A DNA stretch of 64,000 bases from Allorhizobium borbori (GCF_014196535.1 NZ_JACIDU010000001.1:248001-312000); one strand, 5' to 3'. Numbered from the stretch's first letter, positions 27,447 to 36,541 are shown. Numbers and translations are program-made. The notes: generated by a model not told the origin, from the sequence alone.

Positions 27447-27908
27447 TTAGTCTTGGCTGCCATTAATCTCGGATTCGTCTGGAAAAGGATCGTCGTCGAG
27501 TGAGTCGAGGTCGCGCGACAACTCTTTGAGGAAGCTGTCGCCCGTCGCCAACCGCTTGCCGAGGGTCTGCATGAAGCCCTCGAACCGTTCCGCGCCCTTT
27601 GCACGGGCAGCGGATTGCGCGGTGCCCGAAAGCGGCGGCGTGAGGGTCATCCAGAAATGGATGAACTGCGCGACCGTCTCGCCGAGGACGGCGAGATCTA
27701 GGTCGAGCGTGTCGATCTGGCGGCCGAGCTTGTCGAGCCGGCGCGACATGGCGGCTTCGAGCCGGTCGGCGGAATCGCCGGACAGGTAGGACATGACGGC
27801 CGCCTCCACGATGGCGGATTTCGAGACTTTGCGGCGCAGCGCGAGCGACTCGATCTGCGGCATGAGCGCGGGGTCGAAATAGAGGTTCAGTCGGGTGCGT
27901 GTGGTCAT
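27447..27908 (-). CDS. CopG-family ribbon-helix-helix protein
   Basis: The 153-residue protein starts MTTRTRLNLYFDPALMPQIESLALRRKVSKSAIVEAAVMSYL, a ribbon-helix-helix DNA-binding domain. A helical C-terminal part follows (ADRLEAAMSRRLDKLGRQIDTLDLDLAVLGETVAQFIHFWM). CopG-like genes between traG and trbB are standard in this ICE class and may regulate transfer genes. The start at 27908 is 10 bp after the traG stop; upstream in-frame codons belong to traG's end. Confidence 0.82.
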   Translation of the reverse strand: MTTRTRLNLYFDPALMPQIESLALRRKVSKSAIVEAAVMSYLSGDSADRLEAAMSRRLDKLGRQIDTLDLDLAVLGETVAQFIHFWMTLTPPLSGTAQSAARAKGAERFEGFMQTLGKRLATGDSFLKELSRDLDSLDDDPFPDESEINGSQD

Positions 27909-27918
27909 GGGCTTGTCC

Positions 27919-29907
27919 TCAAAGGTCGATTCCGTCATCGGGGTTCAGCGCCACCTGTCGCGCCACCATCCTCATGCGCTGGCGCATGGCGCGGGCCTTG
28001 GCCGCGTCAACGTCCGGCTCGTCGTCCAGAAACTCGAACTCCTGTTCGGGGGATGGCGGCGGGGCGACGATTTCCTCATGCTCGGGCAATGCCGGCTCGC
28101 GGCGGATGCCGGCATTGGCCGGATCGCCCTCGGCCTCGTCTGCGGCGGCCGTCGCGGAACGGCTTTCCGCCGCGACCACGCGGCCGGACCAGTCATCGGC
28201 GGATGGGCTGGGCGCCAGCGGAGCGGCGACCAGATCGGGCGGGGTCAGGATGCGCTCCTTGAATCGCGCATCCTCGAAATAGCGGGCCTTGGTCGCGCGG
28301 ATCGGCGGCGTGCCCGCGACCATGACGATTTCGTCGGTGGGCGGAAGCTGCATGATTTCGCCGGGGGTCAGCAGCGGCCGGGCCGTCTCCTGCCGGGAAA
28401 CCATCAAGTGACCTAACCACGGGGCTAGGCGGTGCCCTGCGTAGTTGGTGGAGTCGCGCAACTCGGTCGCGGTGCCTAGTGCGTCTGAAATGCGCTTGGC
28501 CGTCCTTTCGTCGTTCGTGGCGAAGCTGACGCGGACATGGCAATTATCGAGGATCGCGTTGTTCGGGCCATAGGCGCGCTCGATCTGGTTGAGGCTCTGC
28601 GCAATCAGGAAACCTTTGATTCCATACCCCGCCATGAAGGCGAGCGCCGATTCAAAGAAGTCGAGCCGGCCGAGCGCCGGAAACTCGTCCAGCATCAGCA
28701 GAAGGCGATGGCGCTTGCCCGAGGTAGTCAGTTCCTCGGTCAACCGCCTGCCGATCTGGTTGAGGATCAGGCGGATGAGCGGCTTGGTGCGGTTTATGTC
28801 GGACGGCGGCACGACCAGATAGAGCGTGACGGGCTGGCGGCTGCCGACCAGATCGGCAATGCGCCAGTCGCATCGCGCCGTCACCCGCGCCACCACGGGA
28901 TCGCGGTAGAGGCCGAGAAACGACATGGCGGTGCTCAATACGCCCGACCGTTCGTTCTCGGATTTGTTCAACAGCTCGCGGGCCGACGACGCGATGACGG
29001 GATGAACGCCGGCCTCGCCAAGATGCGGCGTATCCATCATGGCACGCAAGGTCGCCTCGACCGGACGGCGGGGATCGGACAGGAAGTTGGCGACGCCCGC
29101 CAAGGTCTTGTCCTTCTCCGCATAGAGAACATGCAGGATCGCGCCGACCAGCAGCGAATGGCTGGTCTTTTCCCAATGGTTGCGCTTGTCGAGACTGCCT
29201 TCGGGATCGACCAGAATATCCGCGATGTTCTGCACGTCGCGGACTTCCCATTCGCCTTGCCGCACCTCCAGCAGCGGATTGTATGCGGACGATCTGGCGT
29301 TCGTGGGATCGAACAGCAGCACACGGCCATGCTTCGCGCGAAAGCCTGCCGTCAAGGTCCAGTTCTCGCCCTTTATGTCGTGGACGATGGCGGATGCCGG
29401 CCATGTCAGCAGCGTCGGCACCACCAGCCCGACGCCTTTGCCGCTGCGCGTCGGGGCGAAGCATAGGACATGCTCAGGACCATCATGGCGCAGATAGTCC
29501 CGGTCGTATCGGCCGAGCAGGACGCCATCGGGGCCGAGCAATCCGGCCGCATGGATTTCCTTGCCCTCGGCCCATCGCGCCGATCCATAGGTGGCGACGT
29601 TGCGCGCTTCCCGCGCCCGGATGATCGACATGAAGATGGCGGCGGCGATGGCGAGGAAGCCGCCCGATACCGCGATGATGCCGCCCTCGACGAAAATCGC
29701 GGGCGCGTAGGCGTCGAACGAAAACCACCACCAGAAGAAGGCGGGCGGATAATGGACCGGCAGGCCCGCCAGCTCGAACCATGGTGCTCCAAGCTGCGGC
29801 TGGAAGCCGAGGCGGAACGCCGTCCATTGCGTCGCTGCCCACACCATCACCAGAACGATGGTGAAGACGACAGCGATTTGACCCCAAAGGATTCGGCCTC
29901 CGCGCAA
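27919..29907 (-). CDS. traG: Type IV coupling protein TraG (VirD4-like)
   Basis: TraG connects the relaxosome to the mating pore. The 662-residue protein has two N-terminal membrane regions (about residues 8-28 and 70-95), Walker A APTRSGKG at about 151-158, a VPTLLTWPASAIVHDIKGEN segment, and Walker B LLLMLDEFPALG. The C-terminal 120 residues are acidic and variable. It is followed by the CopG-like gene and preceded by an 18-bp box shared with trbB. Confidence 0.94.
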   Translation of the reverse strand: MRGGRILWGQIAVVFTIVLVMVWAATQWTAFRLGFQPQLGAPWFELAGLPVHYPPAFFWWWFSFDAYAPAIFVEGGIIAVSGGFLAIAAAIFMSIIRAREARNVATYGSARWAEGKEIHAAGLLGPDGVLLGRYDRDYLRHDGPEHVLCFAPTRSGKGVGLVVPTLLTWPASAIVHDIKGENWTLTAGFRAKHGRVLLFDPTNARSSAYNPLLEVRQGEWEVRDVQNIADILVDPEGSLDKRNHWEKTSHSLLVGAILHVLYAEKDKTLAGVANFLSDPRRPVEATLRAMMDTPHLGEAGVHPVIASSARELLNKSENERSGVLSTAMSFLGLYRDPVVARVTARCDWRIADLVGSRQPVTLYLVVPPSDINRTKPLIRLILNQIGRRLTEELTTSGKRHRLLLMLDEFPALGRLDFFESALAFMAGYGIKGFLIAQSLNQIERAYGPNNAILDNCHVRVSFATNDERTAKRISDALGTATELRDSTNYAGHRLAPWLGHLMVSRQETARPLLTPGEIMQLPPTDEIVMVAGTPPIRATKARYFEDARFKERILTPPDLVAAPLAPSPSADDWSGRVVAAESRSATAAADEAEGDPANAGIRREPALPEHEEIVAPPPSPEQEFEFLDDEPDVDAAKARAMRQRMRMVARQVALNPDDGIDL

Positions 29908-30009
29908 TGCAGGCTCCCAGTCGGCAAAAAGAGACGGAGCCGATCAGAGAGTAGGCAAAATCGGGACGGGCAACAGGAAAGAGGATGCCGGAGGGCTGCC
30001 GGATACTAT

Positions 30010-30027
30010 CGGCGGAAAATAGGACGG
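30010..30027. promoter_or_regulatory. 18-bp box shared with trbB upstream region (traG copy)
   Basis: CGGCGGAAAATAGGACGG lies 103 bp before the traG start and matches 17 of 18 bases of the box before trbB. No convincing -35 element goes with it, so an operator is more likely than a simple sigma-70 promoter. Confidence 0.5.
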
Positions 30028-30092
30028 TCGTGGCAGCGTCATCGCCTGCGCCAATGACTATGCTGGTGGATTAAACCGAATCGCGGGGAAAA

Positions 30093-31055
30093 TTAGTCCG
30101 CCCGGACCAGCCGTCCCATGTCGTTTGCGAGTGTCAGCAGATTGCGGAGTGCGGCGCTGCGGTTGAACGGCGACCAGACTGCGGAGAACGGAACTGGCTC
30201 CGGCTCATCCGCGAACGGGACGAATACAACGCCGGATGTTTGCAGGAGCGACGTAGCCGCTCCGACGATGGTGATGCCGAAGCCCTGTCCGACCATGGAC
30301 AGCAACGTGCCGCGCTCCACGTCGAAACGCAGGATCGACGGCGCAGGCCAGCGTCCGGCAAGGCGCAGCACGATATAGTCATGCACCTGCGGGCCGGTGC
30401 CGCCATATCGGACAAGGAACGTCTCGCCGACCAGATCGGTCCAAGTGGTTGCCGATTGTCCGGCAAGGCGATGCCTATCGGGCAGCACGGCAACCAGCGG
30501 TTCTGTCCAGATCGGGCGGCAATGGCAGTCGGGCAGCTCGGGCGTGCCTGCGACGAATGCCACGTCCAGCCGGTCGGCACGAAGCTGCATGACCGCATCG
30601 CGGGCCGTGCCTTCGGTGATTTCGACCTCGATGCCGGGATGGTTTTCCCGATACTGCCCGATCAGATCGGCGAGGAAGCTGCGCGGAATCAAGGCATGGA
30701 CGCCGATGCGCAGGCGGCCCCATTCCCCCGTCGCCGCCATGCCTGCGGTCTTCACCGCATGGTCGAGTTGATCGACGCCGGCTGCGATCCGCTCGACGAA
30801 GTGGCGTCCGGCTTCGGTCAACCGAACGCCACGCGCACGACGCTCGAACAGGAGGATGCCAAGGTCTTCTTCCAGCGCCTTCACGCGGGCGCTGACGCTG
30901 GATTGTGCAACCCCGAGTGCGTTCGCTGCGTGGCGGAAGTTGAGATATTCAGCGACCGCAAGCATCTGGATCAGCGACAAGAGAGGTATGCGCGACCCGA
31001 GCAGCGTTTCACTTGATCGGAAGGCATCGTTCGCATGTCTTTTCGAACGCCGCAT
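30093..31055 (-). CDS. LysR-family transcriptional regulator
   Basis: The 320-residue protein has an N-terminal LysR helix-turn-helix (LSLIQMLAVAEYLNFRHAANALGVAQSSVSARVKALEEDLGILLFERRARGVRLTEAG, shown here only in outline at about residues 26-82) and a periplasmic-binding-like effector domain after it. It follows the RlmN/Cfr-like gene by 12 bp in the same direction, so the two may be co-transcribed. LysR genes next to traG are frequent in this ICE class. The effector is not predictable. Confidence 0.9.
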   Translation of the reverse strand: MRRSKRHANDAFRSSETLLGSRIPLLSLIQMLAVAEYLNFRHAANALGVAQSSVSARVKALEEDLGILLFERRARGVRLTEAGRHFVERIAAGVDQLDHAVKTAGMAATGEWGRLRIGVHALIPRSFLADLIGQYRENHPGIEVEITEGTARDAVMQLRADRLDVAFVAGTPELPDCHCRPIWTEPLVAVLPDRHRLAGQSATTWTDLVGETFLVRYGGTGPQVHDYIVLRLAGRWPAPSILRFDVERGTLLSMVGQGFGITIVGAATSLLQTSGVVFVPFADEPEPVPFSAVWSPFNRSAALRNLLTLANDMGRLVRAD

Positions 31056-31067
31056 CCTATGCTCCCG

Positions 31068-32141
31068 CTAGGCGGCCTTTTTTGTGGCTCCGCGTTTTTC
31101 GACCGGGATTCCGCGCAGATCGCGCAACCAGAGCTGACCGCATGCCGCCGAAATATCCCGCCCCTGTGTATCCCGCACCACCACCGGCACACCGGCGCGA
31201 TCCAGCACTTCACGGAAAAGTCCGAGGCTGCGGTCGCCGGTTCGATCAAGCGCGATGCCATCGACAGGATTCCAGCGCATAAGGTTCACACGCGCCCTTC
31301 GCTTGTTCATGAGACCGGCAAGCCGTTTCGCATCAGCAAGCGTGTCGTTGATGCCGGGGAGGACCAGATAGACAAAGGTGACGATCCGGTTGTGCCGTTC
31401 CGCCCATGACGAAGCGCGCGCGATGACTTCATTGATGTCGTGCTTACGCGATCCGGGGATGAGACGGTCGCGAACTTCCTGCGTCGTCGCATGCAGCGAT
31501 ATAGTCAGATTGATCGCCAGATGCTCTTCTCGCAATTGCGCTAGAGCCTTCGGTATGCCGATGGTCGAAAGCGTGATTCCCGTGGTGGGAAAATTCATCC
31601 CTCGCCGGTCGCGCAGGATACGAATCGCCTTCATCACCTGCTCGTAGTTGTTCAAAGGCTCGCCGATGCCCATGAACACGATCCGGTTGACCTTCGGCCC
31701 GAGTTGAACGACCTGTTCGACAATCTCGCCCGCCGAAAGGTTGCGCTTGAGGCCGGCTTGGCCGGAAGCGCAGAACTGGCAGGCGAAGGCACATCCAACC
31801 TGTGACGAAATACAGGCGGTGTGTCCGTCGTGACGACGGATCAGAACGCTTTCAACGGCATAACCGTCATGAAGGCCGAAAAGCACCTTCTGCGACCGAC
31901 CGCCGCGCTCATGCGTGATTTTGCGAAGGCTCCGCAACTGGACGCCCCGAGCCTCTGACCAGTTCCGCAAGGCGCGCGGCAGGTCCATGTGTGGGCAGAA
32001 CAGGTCGCGATAGGCGATTTGCGGCCCGCTGCTCGCGTTCAACGCATCGAACTCGTCGGCCATGAGGTTCAGCGCCAAGGTTGGCGCAGGCAGTGCTTTT
32101 TGTCGTTCGGCCCCCAACGGGCTGGGTTCTTGTATAGGCAT
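31068..32141 (-). CDS. RlmN/Cfr-family radical-SAM rRNA methyltransferase, accessory
   Basis: The family methylates A2503 of 23S rRNA: RlmN at C2, Cfr at C8 (the latter gives multidrug ribosome resistance). The 357-residue protein has the radical-SAM motif at C117, C121, C124 (VGCAFACQFCASG) and both catalytic cysteines, C110 and C334 (ISAACGQL), so it should be active. FMGIGEPLNN is intact. The N-terminal region lacks the usual RlmN RAxQ...W pattern. Placement on an ICE under a TetR gene argues for an acquired function. C2 versus C8 specificity cannot be read from sequence. Confidence 0.85.
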   Translation of the reverse strand: MPIQEPSPLGAERQKALPAPTLALNLMADEFDALNASSGPQIAYRDLFCPHMDLPRALRNWSEARGVQLRSLRKITHERGGRSQKVLFGLHDGYAVESVLIRRHDGHTACISSQVGCAFACQFCASGQAGLKRNLSAGEIVEQVVQLGPKVNRIVFMGIGEPLNNYEQVMKAIRILRDRRGMNFPTTGITLSTIGIPKALAQLREEHLAINLTISLHATTQEVRDRLIPGSRKHDINEVIARASSWAERHNRIVTFVYLVLPGINDTLADAKRLAGLMNKRRARVNLMRWNPVDGIALDRTGDRSLGLFREVLDRAGVPVVVRDTQGRDISAACGQLWLRDLRGIPVEKRGATKKAA

Positions 32142-32194
32142 GATAGTCGTTCCGGGTTTCCGTGCCCGGCGATACCGTGGCGCATGCCTTATAG

Positions 32195-32214
32195 ATAACC
32201 GACACGACGGTTAT
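32195..32214. promoter_or_regulatory. Palindromic TetR-type operator before the RlmN/Cfr-like gene
   Basis: ATAACCG and CGGTTAT are perfect 7-bp arms around a 6-bp spacer. The site is 54-73 bp upstream of the methyltransferase start in the gap after tetR. On the minus strand it falls between a weak TTGTTT and a TATCTA, so a bound repressor would block that promoter. Confidence 0.65.
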
Positions 32215-32234
32215 AAACAACCCTCCAGATGGTG

Positions 32235-32804
32235 TTACCCGAACACATGGTCGGGATAGAGGACGGACAGAAGCATGTGGGTGCGCTTGGTCATGAAAGC
32301 CGCTAGCTCGCCTTCCGGCTCAACGAGCCACTGCATGCAAGACCCCTGAATGACCGTCTGAATCAAGCCGGCGGTATGCTCGGGTTGGCGCGGCCCGGCG
32401 GGCAGTCGTGCCTCGATAGCTTTCAGGACCAGTCTGTTCCGCTCCGCCGCAAGGGCGCGAAGCGACGGCTCCTGAACGTCTCCCCACAATAGAAGAAGGT
32501 AGCCTTCCGTTCCGGCACCGTCACCCATACCGGCGATGAGGTCCTTGAGCATCGCCCACAGCGGATCGAGGCCCTTTTCGGGACTCGCACCCGCGAAATA
32601 GTCGCGCACCTCCTGCGTGTTGCGCTCCATGACCTTTAGATGCAGCGTCGCCTTGTCTTTGAACCGCTGGATCAGTGCAGCCCGCGAGATGCCGACCGCT
32701 TCCGCAACATCGGAGAGGGTGAAGGCCGATGGACCTTTCTGAAGAAGGATGCCTAGCGCGGTATCTAGAATGAACTCATCGCTATGTAGTTTCGGTCTCG
32801 GCAT
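32235..32804 (-). CDS. TetR-family repressor
   Basis: The 189-residue protein starts MPRPKLHSDEFILDTALGIL and has a TetR helix-turn-helix (FTLSDVAEAVGISRAALIQRFKDKATLHLKVM, in outline at about residues 27-58) and a ligand-binding C-terminal domain. The ATG at 32804 has an AAGAAG site. It is 93 bp upstream of the RlmN/Cfr-like gene, with a 20-bp palindrome in between, so repression of that gene until a ligand (perhaps a ribosome-targeting compound) appears is a reasonable inference. Confidence 0.9.
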   Translation of the reverse strand: MPRPKLHSDEFILDTALGILLQKGPSAFTLSDVAEAVGISRAALIQRFKDKATLHLKVMERNTQEVRDYFAGASPEKGLDPLWAMLKDLIAGMGDGAGTEGYLLLLWGDVQEPSLRALAAERNRLVLKAIEARLPAGPRQPEHTAGLIQTVIQGSCMQWLVEPEGELAAFMTKRTHMLLSVLYPDHVFG

Positions 32805-32908
32805 ATCTTCTTTTCTACTGCTCGCTTGAATGATGGCCCCTACAATAGCCGGCATCCAGCGTGAGATACACGGGGCATGATAGATACCGGATGAAACACG
32901 CGTATGTG

Positions 32909-34963
32909 CTAAAGGCCAAGGTCATGCCTTCGCCCCAACTGCCACGACACCGATCCGCCCTGCACGACGCCAGTGATCTCGCGGCCGAGCTGGCGGTCGA
33001 TCACCGGCCGCCACGGGACAAGCGTGAACTCATGGCTCTTTTCCACCACGGCGAACTTGCCGCTCGATAGCTGAACGGTCCCGGTGAACTTGCCGCTGAC
33101 GTTCTCGCCGTCCGTGGCGGCACGGAACGGCAACCCCTTGCCCTCGGCCATCTCCGCGCCAATGCGGGCAACCTCCCGCTCGCGCAAGGTGGCGAGAAGG
33201 CTGCGCCGGTAGAAGATGCGGCCGTTCCGTGCTCGGGTGGCATCGCCCTGTTCGATGTGATGCTCGCGCCGCTGGTCCATCGCCTCACGCACCTGCTGGC
33301 CGAAGCCGGCCGGCGCAAGGTCGACCGTTTCGCCATGGACCAATCGCCGGTCCAGCCATGTCGTGCCGTCCGATCCGATCTGCTTGCCTAGATCGACCGG
33401 GGAAAGGATGCGAACGCTGGCCTGCCGGTCACGGCCGGCGTCATAGGCGGCGGCGCGGCTGACCAGATCATCGGGGATGCGCCATTGGTCGGCGTCGATC
33501 CTCTCGACGATCCCGGCGCGGCGCAATGCCTCCAGTCGCCGGACATGGGCATCGACATAGCCCTCATAATCGCCGCCCGGAACGCGGCCCTCGAACTTCG
33601 CCTGCTCCAGATGACGGCTCGGCCGGTAGATGCCGTTCTCGGCGATGGATGTGATGGTGCGGTCGGACGGCCGGGCTGCCGCTTCGGCCGGACCGATCTC
33701 TATGATACTGCCAATGCGGGCATCCTCCAGCCGCTCGGGCGCGATGCCGGCGATGTGGTGCGTCCGCCCGTCGATCCCGTCCACTACGATTGTCAGGTTC
33801 TCACCCAGCTCGTCGGACAGGTGCTTGTCCACGACGCGGCCAAAGATTGGCGTCTCGGGCACTCCGTCATGGATTTGGAAACTCATGGGGTCGCGCTGGC
33901 CGCCCTTTGGGCCGAGCGCCTTCTGCATGGTGCGGATAATGTCGCCGCGTTCGCCCAGCTCGCGCAGGGCCGGCTCCATGTCCTTGCTCAACTCCCAAAC
34001 GCCGGGCGCGTGTTCGGTCGCCAGCCCCATCTTCTCCAGCTTGCCGAGACGGCGCAGGCGCAGCGTCCGCTCGAATTGCCGTTTCGGCTCTGCCGGTTCA
34101 TGGCGCAGGTCGAGGAAACGCGCATCGGCTTCCTCGGCCATGGCGCGGTCGATCCGGGTGAAACGATCTTGGTCGATTTCGGCCGACAGCTTGCGGGTCT
34201 GCTCGATCTCGGTGACGGGGCCGAGTTCCAGACTGGCAAGCTCGCTGGCGCGTTCGCGCAGGCCGGCGGAAAGGTAGTCGCCGTTAATGACTAGATCCCC
34301 GCCCGTATCGTCGCGGCCGTTGACGATGATATGCACATGGGGATGGCCGGTGTTGTAGTGATTGACGGCAACCCAATCGAGTTTCGTGCCGAGGTCGGCT
34401 TCCACCTGTTTCATGAAATCGCGGGTGTAGGCCGTGAGGTCCGACAGCTCCGCGCCATCCTCGGGCGAGACGATGAACCTGAACTGGTGGCGGTCGTCCT
34501 TGCCGCGATCAAGGAAGGCGTCGCCATCGGCGCGGTCCTCGGTCGCCGAATAGAGCCGGCCGCGCTCGCCGTCGCGTGAGGTTCCGTCACGCTGGACATA
34601 GCGCAGATGCGCGCGGGCACGGCCGCCCTCCCATGCGGCCCTGACGCTGCGCTGCTTGACGATGACGCGGCGGCTGCCCGGCTGGCGATGATGCCAATGG
34701 CCGGAGATATTGCGGGCGCGCACGAAGCTCGCGCCCCGGCCGCGCTTCACGCCCTTGCCGCTGGCGACCACGGCACGGGACCGGCCCGGCGTTGACGGGC
34801 GGGCGGATGACGGCACGGAAGGATCGCGGGAGGCCGCTGCCTGATGCTGCCGGGCGATCTTCTTGACCTGCGTGAAAAAGCTCTTGGTCTTGCCAGCCTT
34901 CGGCGTGTCGGATCGGATGCGGCCGGGCTTCGGTCGGAAGCGGTTTTCGTCGTCGGCACTCAA
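32909..34963 (-). CDS. Relaxase (VirD2-like, DUF3363)
   Basis: The relaxase nicks oriT and pilots the strand into the recipient. The 684-residue protein has a basic, disordered N-terminus (about 1-110), HLRYVQRDG at 119-127, FRFIVSPEDG, and the three-histidine metal motif HPHVH at 207-211, then the DUF3363 C-terminal part. This is the RlxS-type relaxase of ICEMlSymR7A-like elements. The catalytic tyrosine cannot be assigned with certainty; Y122 and Y179 are candidates. The candidate oriT lies just upstream. Confidence 0.9.
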   Translation of the reverse strand: MSADDENRFRPKPGRIRSDTPKAGKTKSFFTQVKKIARQHQAAASRDPSVPSSARPSTPGRSRAVVASGKGVKRGRGASFVRARNISGHWHHRQPGSRRVIVKQRSVRAAWEGGRARAHLRYVQRDGTSRDGERGRLYSATEDRADGDAFLDRGKDDRHQFRFIVSPEDGAELSDLTAYTRDFMKQVEADLGTKLDWVAVNHYNTGHPHVHIIVNGRDDTGGDLVINGDYLSAGLRERASELASLELGPVTEIEQTRKLSAEIDQDRFTRIDRAMAEEADARFLDLRHEPAEPKRQFERTLRLRRLGKLEKMGLATEHAPGVWELSKDMEPALRELGERGDIIRTMQKALGPKGGQRDPMSFQIHDGVPETPIFGRVVDKHLSDELGENLTIVVDGIDGRTHHIAGIAPERLEDARIGSIIEIGPAEAAARPSDRTITSIAENGIYRPSRHLEQAKFEGRVPGGDYEGYVDAHVRRLEALRRAGIVERIDADQWRIPDDLVSRAAAYDAGRDRQASVRILSPVDLGKQIGSDGTTWLDRRLVHGETVDLAPAGFGQQVREAMDQRREHHIEQGDATRARNGRIFYRRSLLATLREREVARIGAEMAEGKGLPFRAATDGENVSGKFTGTVQLSSGKFAVVEKSHEFTLVPWRPVIDRQLGREITGVVQGGSVSWQLGRRHDLGL

Positions 34964-35276
34964 GGGCGCGACTCCAGCCCAAACCGCCGGAAAACGGCCG
35001 ATCTGCGCCTATGGTGCCGCTCGAAACCCTGCAAAGCCAAGGCTTTGCGCAAAATCGCGGCACGCGGCCCCTTAAAACCATGGTGCCGGAACCGGCCACC
35101 TAACCAGTGTGCAGACAACAATAATTTCCAGAAGCGGCCCGACATAGTGCCGTCTTCTTTAATCTTGCCCTCCGCCCTTTCTGTCTTTTCTGCCCCTCCT
35201 GCCGGGAATCCAGCCGGGCGCAAACCTGCCCGACCGGATGCCGAAACCAGCGCCGCCGAGCGCGGGAACGCTGCCC
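34964..35276. other. Gene-free region before relaxase: candidate oriT
   Basis: No gene is supported in these 313 bp. It contains a palindrome GCAAAGCC-AA-GGCTTTGC (35031-35048), a hairpin GGTGCCGG-AA-CCGGCCACC (35082-35100, one bulged base), and TCCTG-C at 35197-35202 beside an inverted CCGGG repeat, reminiscent of the RP4-type nick TCCTG|C. Position next to the relaxase gene and hairpin content fit an origin of transfer; the nick site is a guess. Confidence 0.4.
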
Positions 35277-36209
35277 TCATGGCGTTCCGCCGTCGCTGGC
35301 GCTCGCCACGAAAATGCTGCCGTCCTGCGGCTCCGCACGGGCGGGGTCGCGCGCCGGAACGGCAGCGCGGCCGTCGCCTGTTTGCACCTCGGACGGCGGC
35401 GCGGCGGCAGCCCGCGTGTCGGCCGGGCGCATGACGAATAGCGGTGCCTCGCGCCAATCGGGCGGCGGTGCCGGTGGTTGCAACGGCGCATCCGATGGAG
35501 CCGCGCCGCCAAGGATTGGGGCGAGCGCGGCGACATAGGCGCGTGTCTCGGCGGGAAGCGGTCGGCCCGTGGCGCGGTGCTCGTCATAGCGGCCGGGACC
35601 GGCGTTATAGGCCGCAAGCATCGCGCCGACATTGCCGTAGCGATCGAACATTTCGCGCAGATAGGCGGTGCCTGCCATGATGTTGTCGCGCGGGTCATAG
35701 GGATTGCGGCCGAGGCCATGGCGGACGCGCAGGTCCGCCCATGTATCAGGCATCACCTGCATCAATCCCATCGCGCCGGCCGTTGAGACCGCGCGCACAT
35801 CGCCCGCGCTTTCGGCGCGCAGCACGGCGCGAATCCAGTGCCCGGGGATACCGAAACGCTGCGACGCCTCGGCGATGTGCGCCGCATAGGGATGGGCGGC
35901 GGCCGGGCGCTCGACGGGCGCGGATTGCGCGACCGCGACGCCCGATCCGACGCAGACGGAAAGCGTGCCGGCCAGTATCAGGACGGCACAATGCCATGCA
36001 ATCCTGTCTCCGCTTCGCCGCCAGCCTGCCAGCGTGCTCGCTTCGGTCAAGGGCAAGGCGCAAGCGCCGGCCGATGGCCGCCCCTGAGCTTCGCTGCGCG
36101 CGCCGGCCGTCCGCTGGCCGTGCGGGACGAAGGGATGAGACGGCTTTTCCGCGAGCAAAGGGATGACGGTCTTGGGCCGAATGGCAGGCCGGACGCGCGC
36201 GGCCGTCAT
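35277..36209 (-). CDS. Lytic transglycosylase (conjugation, SLT domain)
   Basis: This enzyme opens peptidoglycan so the mating pore can cross the wall. The 310-residue protein has a membrane or signal segment at about residues 70-95 (CAVLILAGTLSVCVGSGVAVAQ) and an SLT domain with the catalytic Glu in RAVLRAESAGD, then GAMGLMQVMPDTW and AAYNAGPGRYD. The C-terminal third is proline-rich. Its start overlaps the DUF736 stop by 4 bp. Confidence 0.9.
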   Translation of the reverse strand: MTAARVRPAIRPKTVIPLLAEKPSHPFVPHGQRTAGARSEAQGRPSAGACALPLTEASTLAGWRRSGDRIAWHCAVLILAGTLSVCVGSGVAVAQSAPVERPAAAHPYAAHIAEASQRFGIPGHWIRAVLRAESAGDVRAVSTAGAMGLMQVMPDTWADLRVRHGLGRNPYDPRDNIMAGTAYLREMFDRYGNVGAMLAAYNAGPGRYDEHRATGRPLPAETRAYVAALAPILGGAAPSDAPLQPPAPPPDWREAPLFVMRPADTRAAAAPPSEVQTGDGRAAVPARDPARAEPQDGSIFVASASDGGTP

Positions 36210-36541
36210 TCCTCGTCCTCGACTTTCCGGGGGTGCTTCCAACGCAGCGTCCAGACCGAAGGATCGTCGTTGGACTGGGACAGTTTGGCGCGGATCGGGA
36301 ACGGGAAGATCGGTCCCTCCAATCTCATCGACACGAACTCGCCAGCGTTATCGCTGGAGTCTTTCCATGCGGGGCCGGCGTCCGGGCCGTCCTCGCTTTC
36401 GAGGCGCAGGCGATAGTCGGGCGCGTTTTTTACGTCGCTGGGCTTGGCCGGGACGATGAACAGCTTTTCGTGGAGGCCGAACGAATGAAGCTCGCCCGCA
36501 TAGGCGGTTTCGGTACGGGTGAAGGTGCCTATTTCTGCCAT
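36206..36541 (-). CDS. DUF736 protein
   Basis: The 111-residue protein begins MAEIGTFTRTETAYAGEL, the typical start of DUF736, a small beta-rich family found almost only in rhizobial-type ICEs and plasmids near traF and the relaxase. Its function is unknown. It is placed between the TraF-like peptidase (36 bp upstream) and the lytic transglycosylase (4-bp overlap). Confidence 0.88.
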   Translation of the reverse strand: MAEIGTFTRTETAYAGELHSFGLHEKLFIVPAKPSDVKNAPDYRLRLESEDGPDAGPAWKDSSDNAGEFVSMRLEGPIFPFPIRAKLSQSNDDPSVWTLRWKHPRKVEDEE

